A DNA stretch of 64,000 bases, taken from Bacillota bacterium (GTDB lineage Bacteria > Bacillota > Clostridia > Christensenellales > CAG-138). The position numbers were made by a program, and so were the translations under genes. Location: positions 37,238 to 101,237 of the forward strand of contig JAEWCL010000012.1 of NCBI GenBank assembly GCA_023390655.1, given 5' to 3'. Positions 42,866 to 51,158 of the stretch are shown piece after piece. Under the pieces are notes generated by a model. That model did no database searches, was not told where the DNA came from, and saw nothing but the letters and a program-made list of their open reading frames with translations. Numbering within the stretch: the stretch's first letter is position 1; every line of letters begins with the position of its first letter.

Positions 42866-43615
42866 ATGAAAACGCGCAACATGCATGATAAAAAAGCGTT
42901 GATTGCGCTTCTGATTGTCTTGTTGTTGGTCTTTAGCAGCAGTATTGCGATGGCTTCCGGCCGTGGCGGCGGCCCAGGGCATGGACACCCGACGCCAAAG
43001 CCGACGGCAACACCCAAACCGACGAAGACGCCGAAGCCAACAGCGACACCAAAGCCGACAGCAACACCAAAGCCGACAGCAACGCCAAAGCCGACGGCAA
43101 CGCCAAAGCCGACACCCAAACCGACGGCGACGCCAAAACCGACGGCAACACCTAAGCCGACAGCAACGCCAAAGCTGACACCGACGCCTACGCCGACATT
43201 GGCACCCACGCCGACATTGGCACCCACGCCGACATTGGTACCCACGCCGACGCCTGAGCCCACGCCGACAGCGGAGCCTACGCCGACAGCAGCCCCGACG
43301 GAGTCCCCGGCACCTACCGACGATCCCGCGCCCACGGAGGAACCCGTGCCCACGCCGGAGGCTTCGCCCGAACCGACCCCGGCTACCCAGTCCAGCATCG
43401 ACGACCCCGATGATTCCGATGATGGCGGCGCAATCCCGCTGGGCGGCGGCACAACCTTACCGGATGGCGGCGTAATTCCTCTAGGGCCGGGCGATGCGCT
43501 CTTCCTGCCCAATACCGGAGAGCAGAAGTATTGGCTCGGTATCGCACTCCTTGCGGGCGGCGCGGCTCTGATGACGGGAAGCGCGCTTGTAAGAAGGAAG
43601 GAAGACCGCAAGTAG
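42866..43615 (+). CDS. LPXTG-anchored Pro/Thr-rich surface protein
   Basis: A 249-residue cell-surface protein. Signal peptide (about 1-30, ALIALLIVLLLVFSSSIAMA), then a long stalk of TPKPTA-type units (about 40-130) that shifts to TPTLAP and acidic PTPEP/APTDDP units (to about 190), and a sorting signal: LPNTG at 214-218, hydrophobic span and RRKEDRK tail. Sortase would cut LPNTG and link the protein to peptidoglycan. There is no folded domain, so it is likely a spacer, glycosylated stalk or adhesive coat. AAAGGAAGG precedes ATG. No sortase is in the window. Confidence 0.88.
   Translation: MKTRNMHDKKALIALLIVLLLVFSSSIAMASGRGGGPGHGHPTPKPTATPKPTKTPKPTATPKPTATPKPTATPKPTATPKPTPKPTATPKPTATPKPTATPKLTPTPTPTLAPTPTLAPTPTLVPTPTPEPTPTAEPTPTAAPTESPAPTDDPAPTEEPVPTPEASPEPTPATQSSIDDPDDSDDGGAIPLGGGTTLPDGGVIPLGPGDALFLPNTGEQKYWLGIALLAGGAALMTGSALVRRKEDRK
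42985..43300 (+). repeat. Coding tandem repeat for Pro/Thr stalk
   Basis: Degenerate 18-base units encoding PKPTAT, e.g. CCGACGGCAACGCCAAAG, followed by 18-base units encoding TPTLAP. Nearly identical consecutive units imply recent expansion by slippage or unequal recombination. On the opposite strand this gives a long artefactual VG-rich frame. Confidence 0.9.
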
Positions 43616-43667
43616 ACAGGAACCAAAAAAACAGGGAAAGGGTGACTGCCGATGCAGACTGAACAGT

Positions 43668-43695
43668 AAAGCCCGCACCAACCGGTGCGGGCTTT
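43668..43695. terminator. Bidirectional terminator
   Basis: AAAGCCCGCACC / GGTGCGGGCTTT with loop AACC, between convergent LPXTG and ogg genes. Confidence 0.9.
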
Positions 43696-43701
43696 GTCTA
43701 T

Positions 43702-44598
43702 TTATAAGGAAAGGGGAGGCTGACCGGTACGGGGTGTCGTGCTGTCTTCATCAAGCGCCGGAAACAGCCCCATACGCGCCGCGTGGAACAAAATTTGCTG
43801 CACAATCCCCGCGTCTTCCCCAAAGCAGGTGAGCCCTTTTGCCTTGATGGCCGCGTTGGAGCCGGATGCGCCATACAGTACGCGCATCACGCGCTTTACC
43901 CAGACATCTACAGGGAACGCGCGGGAATATCCGCAGGAAAACAGCAGCACGCAATCCGCTACTTTTTCGCCCACGCCCGGAAGCTCCACAAGCGCCTTGA
44001 GCGCGGCCGCATACCCCATATAGGGCAAAGCGGCGGTATCAAAGCCGTCTTCCAAGCGCCGCGCCGTTTCATACAGGTAGGCTGCCCGGTATCCAAGCCC
44101 CAATTCCCGGAGGCGGTGTTCCCCTGCGCGGATGATGGCGGCGGCATCGGGAAAAGCAAATACTGGTTGCCCCTGTATGGAAAACGGCGTACCCAGCTGT
44201 GCGCGCAGGTGCGTCATAATGGTGGTAATCCGCTTTATGTTGTTGTTGGCGGAGATGATAAACGCGCACAGCGTCTCCCAAACCGGCTGGTTGAGAATGC
44301 GCATGCCGCCGTACTGCGCGTAGGCCTTTTGGATAAAGGCGTCCCCTTGAAAGGGGAGGAATACGTTTTGGTAATCCCGCGTCATGTCAAAATAGCGTAT
44401 CCAATAGATAGCATCTGCAGCGCCTTCCCAAAAAAGCGTGCGGCTTTGTACGTTGAGATAGGCGGCAGTTTGTTCGATGCAGGCAAGATATCCGCCCTCC
44501 ACCCGGTACCAGGAGAAACACTGGCCGGAAAAGAGGGTGCTTTCCAGGTCGATCTCTCCCGGGATATGCAGTTGATTGTTTGAATGCAGCGTATTCAT
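43702..44598 (-). CDS. ogg: 8-oxoguanine DNA glycosylase (OGG1 type)
   Basis: A 298-residue helix-hairpin-helix glycosylase/AP lyase. N-terminal OGG domain (about 10-125, ESTLFSGQCFSWYRVEGGYL), HhH motif ELPGVGEKVADC with catalytic Lys212, and the base Asp231 in PVDVWVKRVM. It removes 8-oxoguanine opposite C and nicks the strand. The eukaryote-like OGG1 form is typical of Clostridia. The chosen ATG 44598 has no Shine-Dalgarno but a TATACT box 7-12 bases upstream on the minus strand, hinting at a leaderless mRNA; a longer frame upstream looks non-coding. Confidence 0.9.
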   Translation of the reverse strand: MNTLHSNNQLHIPGEIDLESTLFSGQCFSWYRVEGGYLACIEQTAAYLNVQSRTLFWEGAADAIYWIRYFDMTRDYQNVFLPFQGDAFIQKAYAQYGGMRILNQPVWETLCAFIISANNNIKRITTIMTHLRAQLGTPFSIQGQPVFAFPDAAAIIRAGEHRLRELGLGYRAAYLYETARRLEDGFDTAALPYMGYAAALKALVELPGVGEKVADCVLLFSCGYSRAFPVDVWVKRVMRVLYGASGSNAAIKAKGLTCFGEDAGIVQQILFHAARMGLFPALDEDSTTPRTGQPPLSL

Positions 44599-44971
44599 AG
44601 TATGAGTATACCATATGGCGACGCGGGAAAAGGAACAGGAAAGAAGCGGCAAAACGCCTCCCGGCGAATTCCGGTGAGGCCGGCATCCTATGCTTCCGGG
44701 CGGCAGGGGAAGGGCGGAAGCCTGGAAACGCGGATTTTTAAATTTTTTATGAACCGGACCGTGTTTTCGGCCTGTGGGCCGAAAAATGGCGGTTTTTGCG
44801 TTCGGCGCAGACGCGCGGACGGTTGACAAATGCCCTCGGGGCATCATAACATGTACATATATGCGCGGCAACCCGGCATGGGGCGGGCGGCATCAGTATT
44901 TGCGTATGGCGTTTAGGCAATGCCTCCTCAGGCAACGCGTTTGCGCCTCTTTGAAATAGTAAGGAGAGACC
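44599..44971. other. Intergenic region with hairpin and vanW promoter
   Basis: Contains an orphan hairpin TTTTCGGCC/GGCCGAAAA (44764-44785) and a plus-strand promoter TTGACA (44823-44828) with a weak -10 ATAACA (44846-44851). The promoter spacer holds a perfect ATGCCC/GGGCAT inverted repeat (44830-44844), a possible operator. No gene is supported. Confidence 0.5.
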
Positions 44972-46510
44972 ATGAGCAAAAGAAGAACAAAATCCGGCAG
45001 CGCTTCTACGCGCGTGCTCCGCGTTGTAGTGATCCTGTTGGCGGTGGCATGTCTTGGGGTAGGCGGTATCCTGCTTTTTGGCAACAATAGCGGCCTCCTT
45101 GTTCCGGCGGACGCGGAGCCGGTCATGGAAAGCTTCGCCGAAGGGATTACTGTGGATGGCGTTTCGCTTGCGGGCATGACGATGGACCAGGCGCGCGAAG
45201 CGCTCAAGGCGGTGGAAGAGCAGAAGGCTGCAGAAATTCAGTTTGTGCTCAACACGTCCGGCGGATCAACGACGCTGACCTATGCGGATATGAACGTCGC
45301 TTTTGATACGGACGCGGTGCTGGAGCAGGCGTTCGCTTTAGGCAACACCGGCACAAAGCGGGAACGGGAGCAGGCAAGGGAAGAGCTGCTTGCAGCGCCC
45401 CGGGCGCTCTCCGTCAGCTATACGGTGGATGTGACGCCGGTACAGCCGAAACTTGCGGAGCTTGCGCAAAGCATGCGCGTAGAACCTTCGGATGCTGTGG
45501 CAAGGCTCAAGGAGACCTATACCATCAAGGCGGATATGTCGCCGGAGGATTTTTTGGACTTCACGCCGGGCGAACAAGGGCAGGAGCTTGATGAAGCGGC
45601 GTTGATGGAAACCCTCAAAGCCCGTGCGGCTGCCCATGAATACGGCGTTGTGGAGCTGCCCATACTGTACACGGAGCCTGCCGTTACGGCAGAAACCTTA
45701 AAGGCGACCCTGCTCAACCGGCGGAGCGAGGCGGAGACCTCCTTCAAAAAATCCCCGTATAACCGCGACGACCGCGTATTCAACGTAAAGCGCGCGGCAT
45801 CGCTTGTCAACGGGTTTGTGCTAAAGCCGGGAGAGACGTTCTCCACCAACGATACGCTTGGACCGCGCACCTATGAGCTTGGCTGGAAGGCTGCGCCCGC
45901 GTATGTGCAGGGCACCACGGAAGACCAGGCGGGCGGCGGCGTGTGCCAGGTCAGTTCAACGCTGTACAATGCGGTGGTCAAGGCGGATCTCGAAATCGTA
46001 TACCGCCGCAACCATTCCAGCCCCGTCGGCTATGTCAGCAAGGGTCTTGACGCCACCATCAATACCGGAACCATTGACTTCCAGTTTAAGAACAATACGG
46101 AAGCGGACATCTACATTTTTGCGTATACCATCGATGCCGCGGACGGCAAGATACCCGAAGGTATGACGGATAAGACCGTGCATATCGAGATATACGGCGC
46201 GCCGCTGCCGGAAGAATACAATGAAATCCGCCTGACCAGCGAAAAGATCGAGACGGTAGCGCCCAAGGGGGAAAAGGAAATCATAGTGGATACCACCGTT
46301 GCCCCCGATTATTATAAGGAAGAGGTCGCCCGGCAGAGCGGTTCCGTATGGCAGTCCTACAAGCACTATTATAAGGATGGCGTTGAGGTCAAGGTGGAAC
46401 CCCTTGCAAAATCTACCTACCGCGCATACGCGGGCAAAATTACCGTAGGCGTAGGATATTACGCGCCGCAGATTCCCACGGTTACCGACGGGCAGGCGGT
46501 TACGCCGTAA
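44972..46510 (+). CDS. VanW family wall-associated protein
   Basis: A 512-residue membrane-anchored protein: N-terminal span (about 15-36), two putative peptidoglycan-binding PG_binding_4-like units (about 50-230), the VanW domain (about 250-400; NGFVLKPGETFSTNDTLGPRT, GGGVCQVSSTLYNAV) and a C-terminal G5-like beta domain (about 410-505). VanW proteins are frequent in clostridial envelopes; their activity is not known, despite the name from vancomycin clusters. AAGGAGAG precedes ATG 44972. Independent unit with its own terminator. Confidence 0.9.
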   Translation: MSKRRTKSGSASTRVLRVVVILLAVACLGVGGILLFGNNSGLLVPADAEPVMESFAEGITVDGVSLAGMTMDQAREALKAVEEQKAAEIQFVLNTSGGSTTLTYADMNVAFDTDAVLEQAFALGNTGTKREREQAREELLAAPRALSVSYTVDVTPVQPKLAELAQSMRVEPSDAVARLKETYTIKADMSPEDFLDFTPGEQGQELDEAALMETLKARAAAHEYGVVELPILYTEPAVTAETLKATLLNRRSEAETSFKKSPYNRDDRVFNVKRAASLVNGFVLKPGETFSTNDTLGPRTYELGWKAAPAYVQGTTEDQAGGGVCQVSSTLYNAVVKADLEIVYRRNHSSPVGYVSKGLDATINTGTIDFQFKNNTEADIYIFAYTIDAADGKIPEGMTDKTVHIEIYGAPLPEEYNEIRLTSEKIETVAPKGEKEIIVDTTVAPDYYKEEVARQSGSVWQSYKHYYKDGVEVKVEPLAKSTYRAYAGKITVGVGYYAPQIPTVTDGQAVTP

Positions 46511-46550
46511 GGAACACCGGCAGGCGGCTATTCATGTAAACAAAAGGTTT

Positions 46551-46577
46551 CATGCGGGGAAGCACCCCGCATGTTTT
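46551..46577 (+). terminator. Intrinsic terminator after vanW gene
   Basis: CATGCGGGG / CCCCGCATG with loop AAGCA, then TTTT. Confidence 0.9.
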
Positions 46578-46680
46578 CTATCATACGAGTCCACGCTTTC
46601 GTTAGGGGATTCAGAGATACCATTTTCGCTGTGAGCAGAGCGCTGTCCACATGTGCATTCGAGTATGAGAGGGATATCAT

Positions 46681-48447
46681 ATGGAACAACAGGTCAACGG
46701 CAATATCACAGGCATCCGCAACACCGTGCTTGCGGAAATCAAGCGGCTTTATGAATTTGACGTCGGGCAGGATACGTTTGCAAGTGCCGAATTGCTGGAG
46801 CATATGAGTGTTTGTACGGCTGCCATCAACCGTGAAATATCGGTCTATATCAAGCGCAACGGCGTGATTGTGGATGTCAGCGTCGGGGATTCGAATACCG
46901 TTGCCATGCCGCAGATGCGCGTTGTGCGCAATGAGGACAGGCTGGCGGGGGTCCGGTGCATCCATACCCACCCCAACGGCAGCGCGATGCTCAGCGAGGT
47001 GGATTTGGGCACCCTCAAATCCATGCGGCTGGACTGCATGGCGGCCCTTGCGGTGCGGGACGGCAAGCCTGTCTCCCTGTATGCCTCCTACCTGGGAGAA
47101 TGGGGAGACGACGGTTACGAGGTGCTGCTCTACGGCCCGATGCAGCCATACCGCCTGCCCCAGCGCGCGCTGATGCGGGAAATCTATCTTGCGGACGAGC
47201 GATTAAAATCCGGCACGCACGAAACGGCGGCGGCCCGCCCGGAGCGCGCCATATTGGTGGGGCTTGAGCAGCTTGACGCCATGGACACCATGAAGGAGCT
47301 TGCGGAGCTTGCAAAGTCCGCGGGCGCACAGGTGGTGGGGCAAAGCGTACAGAAGCGCCGCAGCGTCGATAACGCCACCTACATCGGCTCCGGCAAGGTG
47401 GAGGAGCTTTCTCTTCTCGGCAACGCCCTGGAGGCGGATTTGTTTATCTTTGACGATGAGCTTTCCGCCGTGCAGCTAAGAAACCTGGAGGAAGGGTTGG
47501 GCCGTCCTGTCATTGACCGGACGGCGCTGATACTGGATATCTTTGCTTCGCGGGCACAGACGCGGGAAGGGCGGCTGCAGGTGGAGCTTGCGCAGATGAA
47601 ATATCGCCTGCCGCGCCTAATCGGAACCGGCATGGCGCTTTCGCGTCTGGGCGGCGGCATCGGCACGCGCGGCCCCGGCGAAAAGAAGCTCGAGATCGAC
47701 AGGCGGCGCATCCGCCGGCGCGTTTTCGAGCTGGAGGAAACGCTCAACGAGGTCGTCAAGCAGCGCGCGCTGCGGCGCGAGCGGCGGGAGAAGAACCTCG
47801 TTCCGCTGGTGGCGCTGGTGGGCTACACCAACGCGGGAAAGTCCACGTTGTTAAACGCGCTTTCCGGCAGCGATGTGCTGGCGGAGGACAAACTGTTTGC
47901 GACCCTGGACCCCGTGGTGCGGCAGGTAACGCTGCCCGAAGGGACGCAAGTGCTATTTTCGGATACGGTAGGGTTTATCCACAAGCTGCCGCACGACCTT
48001 GTGCAGGCGTTCCGGGCGACACTTGAAGAAGTCAAGCACGCGGACCTGCTGCTGCATGTGGTGGATTGTGCCAACCCGGAGTATGACGCGCACATGCAGG
48101 TGGTGGAAGAGGTGCTCGCTTCCCTTGGTGCTGCGGATACGCCGCGCATCAACGTCTATAACCAGATCGACCGGGAAGGCGCAAATCCTGCCCGCCGCGG
48201 CACCTGGGCGCACATCAGCGCCAAGGAGGGTACGGGGGTGGACGCCCTGCTTGCGGCGGTAGAAAAGACATTGAGCGCCCAGCAGGTGCGTGTGGAGCTA
48301 TTGGTACCCTATCAGAAGTATGAGGCGATGACGCTCATCCGCAACGTGGGGCGCATCCTCTCGGAGGAACATACGGAAGAAGGCACGCTTGTGTGTGCAA
48401 TGCTCGAAGAACGGGATCTTTCACGGGTAAAGGATGCGGTAAAGTGA
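46681..48447 (+). CDS. hflX: GTPase HflX with N-terminal JAMM-like domain
   Basis: A 588-residue ribosome-associated GTPase that can split stalled 70S ribosomes. HflX core: N-terminal HflX domain (about 195-365, QSVQKRRSVDNATYIGSGKVEELS and GGGIGTRGPGEKKLE), G domain with P-loop GYTNAGKST (about 380), DTVGF, and NQID in place of NKxD. Canonical HflX is about 410-430 residues; here about 185 extra residues precede it. They contain HTHPNGSAMLSEVD (His95, His97, Ser105, Asp108), the JAMM/MPN metal motif spacing, with Glu52 as a possible catalytic acid. Start ATG 46681 overlaps a GAGAGGGATATC site. The next gene overlaps its stop. Confidence 0.93.
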   Translation: MEQQVNGNITGIRNTVLAEIKRLYEFDVGQDTFASAELLEHMSVCTAAINREISVYIKRNGVIVDVSVGDSNTVAMPQMRVVRNEDRLAGVRCIHTHPNGSAMLSEVDLGTLKSMRLDCMAALAVRDGKPVSLYASYLGEWGDDGYEVLLYGPMQPYRLPQRALMREIYLADERLKSGTHETAAARPERAILVGLEQLDAMDTMKELAELAKSAGAQVVGQSVQKRRSVDNATYIGSGKVEELSLLGNALEADLFIFDDELSAVQLRNLEEGLGRPVIDRTALILDIFASRAQTREGRLQVELAQMKYRLPRLIGTGMALSRLGGGIGTRGPGEKKLEIDRRRIRRRVFELEETLNEVVKQRALRRERREKNLVPLVALVGYTNAGKSTLLNALSGSDVLAEDKLFATLDPVVRQVTLPEGTQVLFSDTVGFIHKLPHDLVQAFRATLEEVKHADLLLHVVDCANPEYDAHMQVVEEVLASLGAADTPRINVYNQIDREGANPARRGTWAHISAKEGTGVDALLAAVEKTLSAQQVRVELLVPYQKYEAMTLIRNVGRILSEEHTEEGTLVCAMLEERDLSRVKDAVK

Positions 48448-49499
48448 CAGGCAACAAAAAGGCAGGCAGGCTGTTTCCTACCATTCTGCAGGTTGGGATA
48501 CTTGTAATATTGCTTCTGTGCGTCGCCGGGCTTGCGGCGCTGCTGTTGTTACCCCAGCAGACGCACAGCAACGATGCGCCGCTGTTGGTGGAGGGCGCGG
48601 TTGACGGTGCGAATGCAAAGCCGGGCACAACACTGACGGGCACGGTTGTTTCTCCAACGCCCGCAGCATCCCTGCCCGCGGCGTCCGGGATTCCATCTTC
48701 CCCCAGCATTTCACCGGATGGCACACCACCCGCAACGCAGAAGCCGTCTGCATCCCCAACGCCTTCACCAAAGCCATCGCTCAAGCCAACGCCGGAACCC
48801 ACGCCAAAGGCAACCCCGGCCCTCACGCCCACGCCCGCGCCGACGAAGATGCCGTCAAAGTCGTCTTCAAAGCCGTTGTCCGGAAGGATCATCGGCATCG
48901 ACCCCGGGCACCAGTCGCATGCGAACCGGGAGCAGGAGCCGGTAGCGCCCGGGTCCAGCAAGACCAAGGATAAGGTCTCCTCCGGCACGTACGGCAGGTT
49001 CACGGGCGTACGGGAGTATGAGGTCGCCTTAAAGGTCGGCCTGCTGCTCAGAGATATGCTGGAAGACCTTGGCGCAGAAGTCGTCATGACGCGAACCAAG
49101 AACGATGTAAATATTTCAAACGCCGAGCGCGCGAAGATCTTCAACAAGGCAAAGGTGGACCTTGGTGTGCGCCTGCATTGCAACGGCAGCGATAATCCGG
49201 ACGTGAACGGCGCGTTCATGCTGGTGCCCAAACAGAAGGATTATCCATACTACGAGGAGTGCGTGCGCGCCGCAAAGAAAATACTTGCCGCATATGGGGA
49301 AGCCACCGGCATCAGCACAAAGAAGGGCATTACCTACCGGGACGATCAGACGGGCTTCAACTGGTGCGAGCGCCCCGCGGTCAATATCGAAATGGGGCAT
49401 ATGACCAACAAGGAAGAGGACGAAAAGCTCGTGAATTCCGCTTTCCAGAAGAAAATGGCGGAAGGCATCAAAAACGGCATCCTGGCCTATTTTGAATGA
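48444..49499 (+). CDS. N-acetylmuramoyl-L-alanine amidase (Amidase_3)
   Basis: A 351-residue wall hydrolase starting at GTG 48444, overlapping the hflX TGA by 4 bases (GTGA), so coupled to it. Residues 12-37 form a membrane anchor; 60-140 a Pro/Ser/Thr linker; 147-351 the zinc amidase with His156 (GIDPGHQSH), Glu191 (VREYEV), His245 (RLHCNG) and catalytic Glu316 (NIEMGHM). It cleaves the bond between MurNAc and L-Ala. Position after hflX is not functionally obvious. Confidence 0.92.
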   Translation: MTGNKKAGRLFPTILQVGILVILLLCVAGLAALLLLPQQTHSNDAPLLVEGAVDGANAKPGTTLTGTVVSPTPAASLPAASGIPSSPSISPDGTPPATQKPSASPTPSPKPSLKPTPEPTPKATPALTPTPAPTKMPSKSSSKPLSGRIIGIDPGHQSHANREQEPVAPGSSKTKDKVSSGTYGRFTGVREYEVALKVGLLLRDMLEDLGAEVVMTRTKNDVNISNAERAKIFNKAKVDLGVRLHCNGSDNPDVNGAFMLVPKQKDYPYYEECVRAAKKILAAYGEATGISTKKGITYRDDQTGFNWCERPAVNIEMGHMTNKEEDEKLVNSAFQKKMAEGIKNGILAYFE

Positions 49500-49525
49500 G
49501 GAACGCCTGAAAGTGGTTGCAGGGT

Positions 49526-49849
49526 ATGACGAACTATTATTTTGACTATGTGCCGCTGTTTAAGGCACTTGCGGATGAGACGCGCCTCAAGATTGTGCAG
49601 ATGCTTTCCTGCGAGAGCATGTGCGCCAACAGTATTTTGGAATGCTTTACAATCACGCAGCCCTCGCTTTCCTACCACATGAAAACCCTGACCGCCTGCG
49701 GGCTTGTGCGCGCGCGGCGGCATGGCGGGTTTACCATGTACAGTGTGGATCAAAGCCGGCTTTCTGCCGCCATTTCGCTGCTGCAGGAGTTTTCATCAAG
49801 CATGGAAGTCATGCGCCCGGAGGTAGGGATGGCACAAGAAAATGCTTGA
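49526..49849 (+). CDS. ArsR-family transcriptional regulator
   Basis: A 107-residue winged-helix repressor (LFKALADETRLKIVQMLSCESMCANSILECFTITQPSLSYHMKTLTACGLVRARRHGGFTMYSV). The metal-box ELCVC of ArsR/SmtB is replaced by ESMCANSILE, leaving Cys41 and Cys48 as possible ligands, so the signal may be metal, redox or another. ATG 49526 is chosen; a TTG at 49517 is an alternative since neither has a strong ribosome site. It lies 26 bases after the amidase, likely in the same transcript. The tRNA promoter overlaps its stop codon. Confidence 0.87.
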   Translation: MTNYYFDYVPLFKALADETRLKIVQMLSCESMCANSILECFTITQPSLSYHMKTLTACGLVRARRHGGFTMYSVDQSRLSAAISLLQEFSSSMEVMRPEVGMAQENA

Positions 49850-49874
49850 CGAAACCTCCCCGCTTCCCTATAAT
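49846..49874 (+). promoter_or_regulatory. Promoter of tRNA-Thr/tRNA-Pro
   Basis: TTGACG (49846-49851) and TATAAT (49869-49874) with a perfect 17-bp spacer, 65 bases before the first tRNA; the -35 box overlaps the end of the ArsR gene. Confidence 0.88.
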
Positions 49875-49939
49875 TGATAGGGTCGGGTGCGTGATGCGCG
49901 CCCGAATTCGACTGCCGACATGGCTCGGATGTTTACAAC

Positions 49940-50014
49940 GCTACTGTGGCTCAGGGGTAGAGCAGCGCACTCGTAATGCGCAGGCCGTGAGTTCGAATCT
50001 CACCAGTAGCTCCA
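49940..50014 (+). tRNA. tRNA-Thr (anticodon CGT)
   Basis: Full cloverleaf: acceptor GCTACTG/CAGTAGC, D arm GCTC/GAGC, anticodon stem GCGCA/TGCGC with loop CTCGTAA (CGT reads ACG), T arm GTGAG/CTCAC with TTCGAAT loop, discriminator T and encoded CCA. Confidence 0.97.
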
Positions 50015-50017
50015 TAT

Positions 50018-50094
50018 CGGGGCGTAGCGCAGCTTGGTAGCGCGTTTGGTTCGGGACCAAAAGGTCGCATGTTCAAATCATGTCGCCCCGACCA
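50018..50094 (+). tRNA. tRNA-Pro (anticodon CGG)
   Basis: Cloverleaf: acceptor CGGGGCG/CGCCCCG, D stem GCGC/GCGC, anticodon stem TTTGG/CCAAA with loop TTCGGGA (CGG reads CCG, G37 as in tRNA-Pro), T arm GCATG/CATGT, discriminator A and encoded CCA. Three bases separate it from tRNA-Thr; both end at the terminator at 50097. Confidence 0.97.
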
Positions 50095-50096
50095 CA

Positions 50097-50131
50097 GAAA
50101 GTCCGATAAACCTTAGGTTTATCGGACTTTC
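50097..50131 (+). terminator. Terminator of tRNA operon
   Basis: Perfect 16-bp arms GAAAGTCCGATAAACC / GGTTTATCGGACTTTC around a TTA loop, immediately after tRNA-Pro. Confidence 0.85.
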
Positions 50132-50248
50132 TTGCGCTTACAATTCTTTTTTCGAAATGGCTAAAATGTCCTTACTCCAATTCTATTCCCAATGCTACTC
50201 CCAATGCAGGGCAAAGCCGCTTAAAGCAGCACAGCAGGCTTAGAACAA

Positions 50249-50917
50249 TCACTTACAGCAGTTTGGCGCATCCACATACGGGATCGTGAAAACGGGGATG
50301 CCCGTGGAATAAGGCGCGATGTCGTATTGCTGAAAGTAGATGGCGATGCCGGAGGGGGTCAGGTAGTACTGTTCTTCGTTAAAAGCGTTTGCAATCAGCG
50401 TCGGGTACTCCTCAAAGAAGTTTTCCGGATTCTCTCCGGCCTGTTTCGTGATCTGATCAATGAGTGACGTGCGATACTCCTGACCTTCTGGGAAGAACGC
50501 AGAGAGCGGGATATTGCTTCCGCTCATCAGGTTCCAGGTATTGGACGCCCGTATGGTGCTCCCGTGGGCGCCGCCCGTAAATGTGTATTGGTCGCGGTAC
50601 AGGCTGAAATGGCAATGCTGGTTGTAGGTGGTCTCATAATGTAAGACCGCCTCAAAGAGACGAAAGGGGAAATCATTTGCCTGCGATTCTCGGTAGGTGG
50701 CAACCGCCTGCCGGTATAAGTCGCTCGAGACATCGTGCAAGAATCCGCAAATCTGAGACTGAATCTGGAAGTTGATGCTGTCCTGCGCGTATGGGCAATG
50801 GCGCAAGGTCACTTTTGGATAGCTGATAGAAAGCGTGAGCATGGGCGCACTGTTGTATGTAAAAGTCCGTTTCAGTTCACACATCACAATGTTTGCACAA
50901 GCGTTTATCGGCTCCAT
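50249..50917 (-). CDS. DUF3298/DUF4163-like protein
   Basis: A 222-residue protein resembling RsiV/PdaC-type DUF4163-DUF3298 domains: LTLSISYPKVT, the YTFTGGAHGSTIRASNTWNL segment (GGAHG is the family hallmark) and a C-terminal FYLTPSGIAIYFQQYDIAPYSTGIPVFTIPY-like strand. Relatives are extracellular domains of anti-sigma factors or wall deacetylases, but this one has no signal peptide or span, so it may be cytosolic. GGGGAGG lies 7 bases before ATG 50917. It is a single gene. Confidence 0.82.
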   Translation of the reverse strand: MEPINACANIVMCELKRTFTYNSAPMLTLSISYPKVTLRHCPYAQDSINFQIQSQICGFLHDVSSDLYRQAVATYRESQANDFPFRLFEAVLHYETTYNQHCHFSLYRDQYTFTGGAHGSTIRASNTWNLMSGSNIPLSAFFPEGQEYRTSLIDQITKQAGENPENFFEEYPTLIANAFNEEQYYLTPSGIAIYFQQYDIAPYSTGIPVFTIPYVDAPNCCK

Positions 50918-51158
50918 GGATGGTCCTCCCCTTTGGATTTTGATTCATTCTATTCGGGCGTGCAGGGGAGGTATCCCGGAAAAGCGGGGGGAGATCGGAG
51001 ATTCTATGGAAAAAGGGATGTCCGCATCCGGCTGTATCTGGTTTGACACGGCATGGTCTTCATGATTTACAGAGTTATCCTAAAACTGTCGGCATACGGC
51101 TTCTAGCAGACATCCTGCCGAATATATATTTACAAAAATTGATGGGGAGATTGGAAAC

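Noticed and set aside
42985..43300. CRISPR-like array
   Set aside because: Repeats are contiguous 18-base codon repeats in frame with a protein and have no spacers.
42793..43626. 277-codon minus-strand frame rich in Val-Gly repeats
   Set aside because: It is the antisense image of the Pro/Thr repeat gene; no ribosome site, and the sense product has a signal peptide and LPNTG sorting signal.
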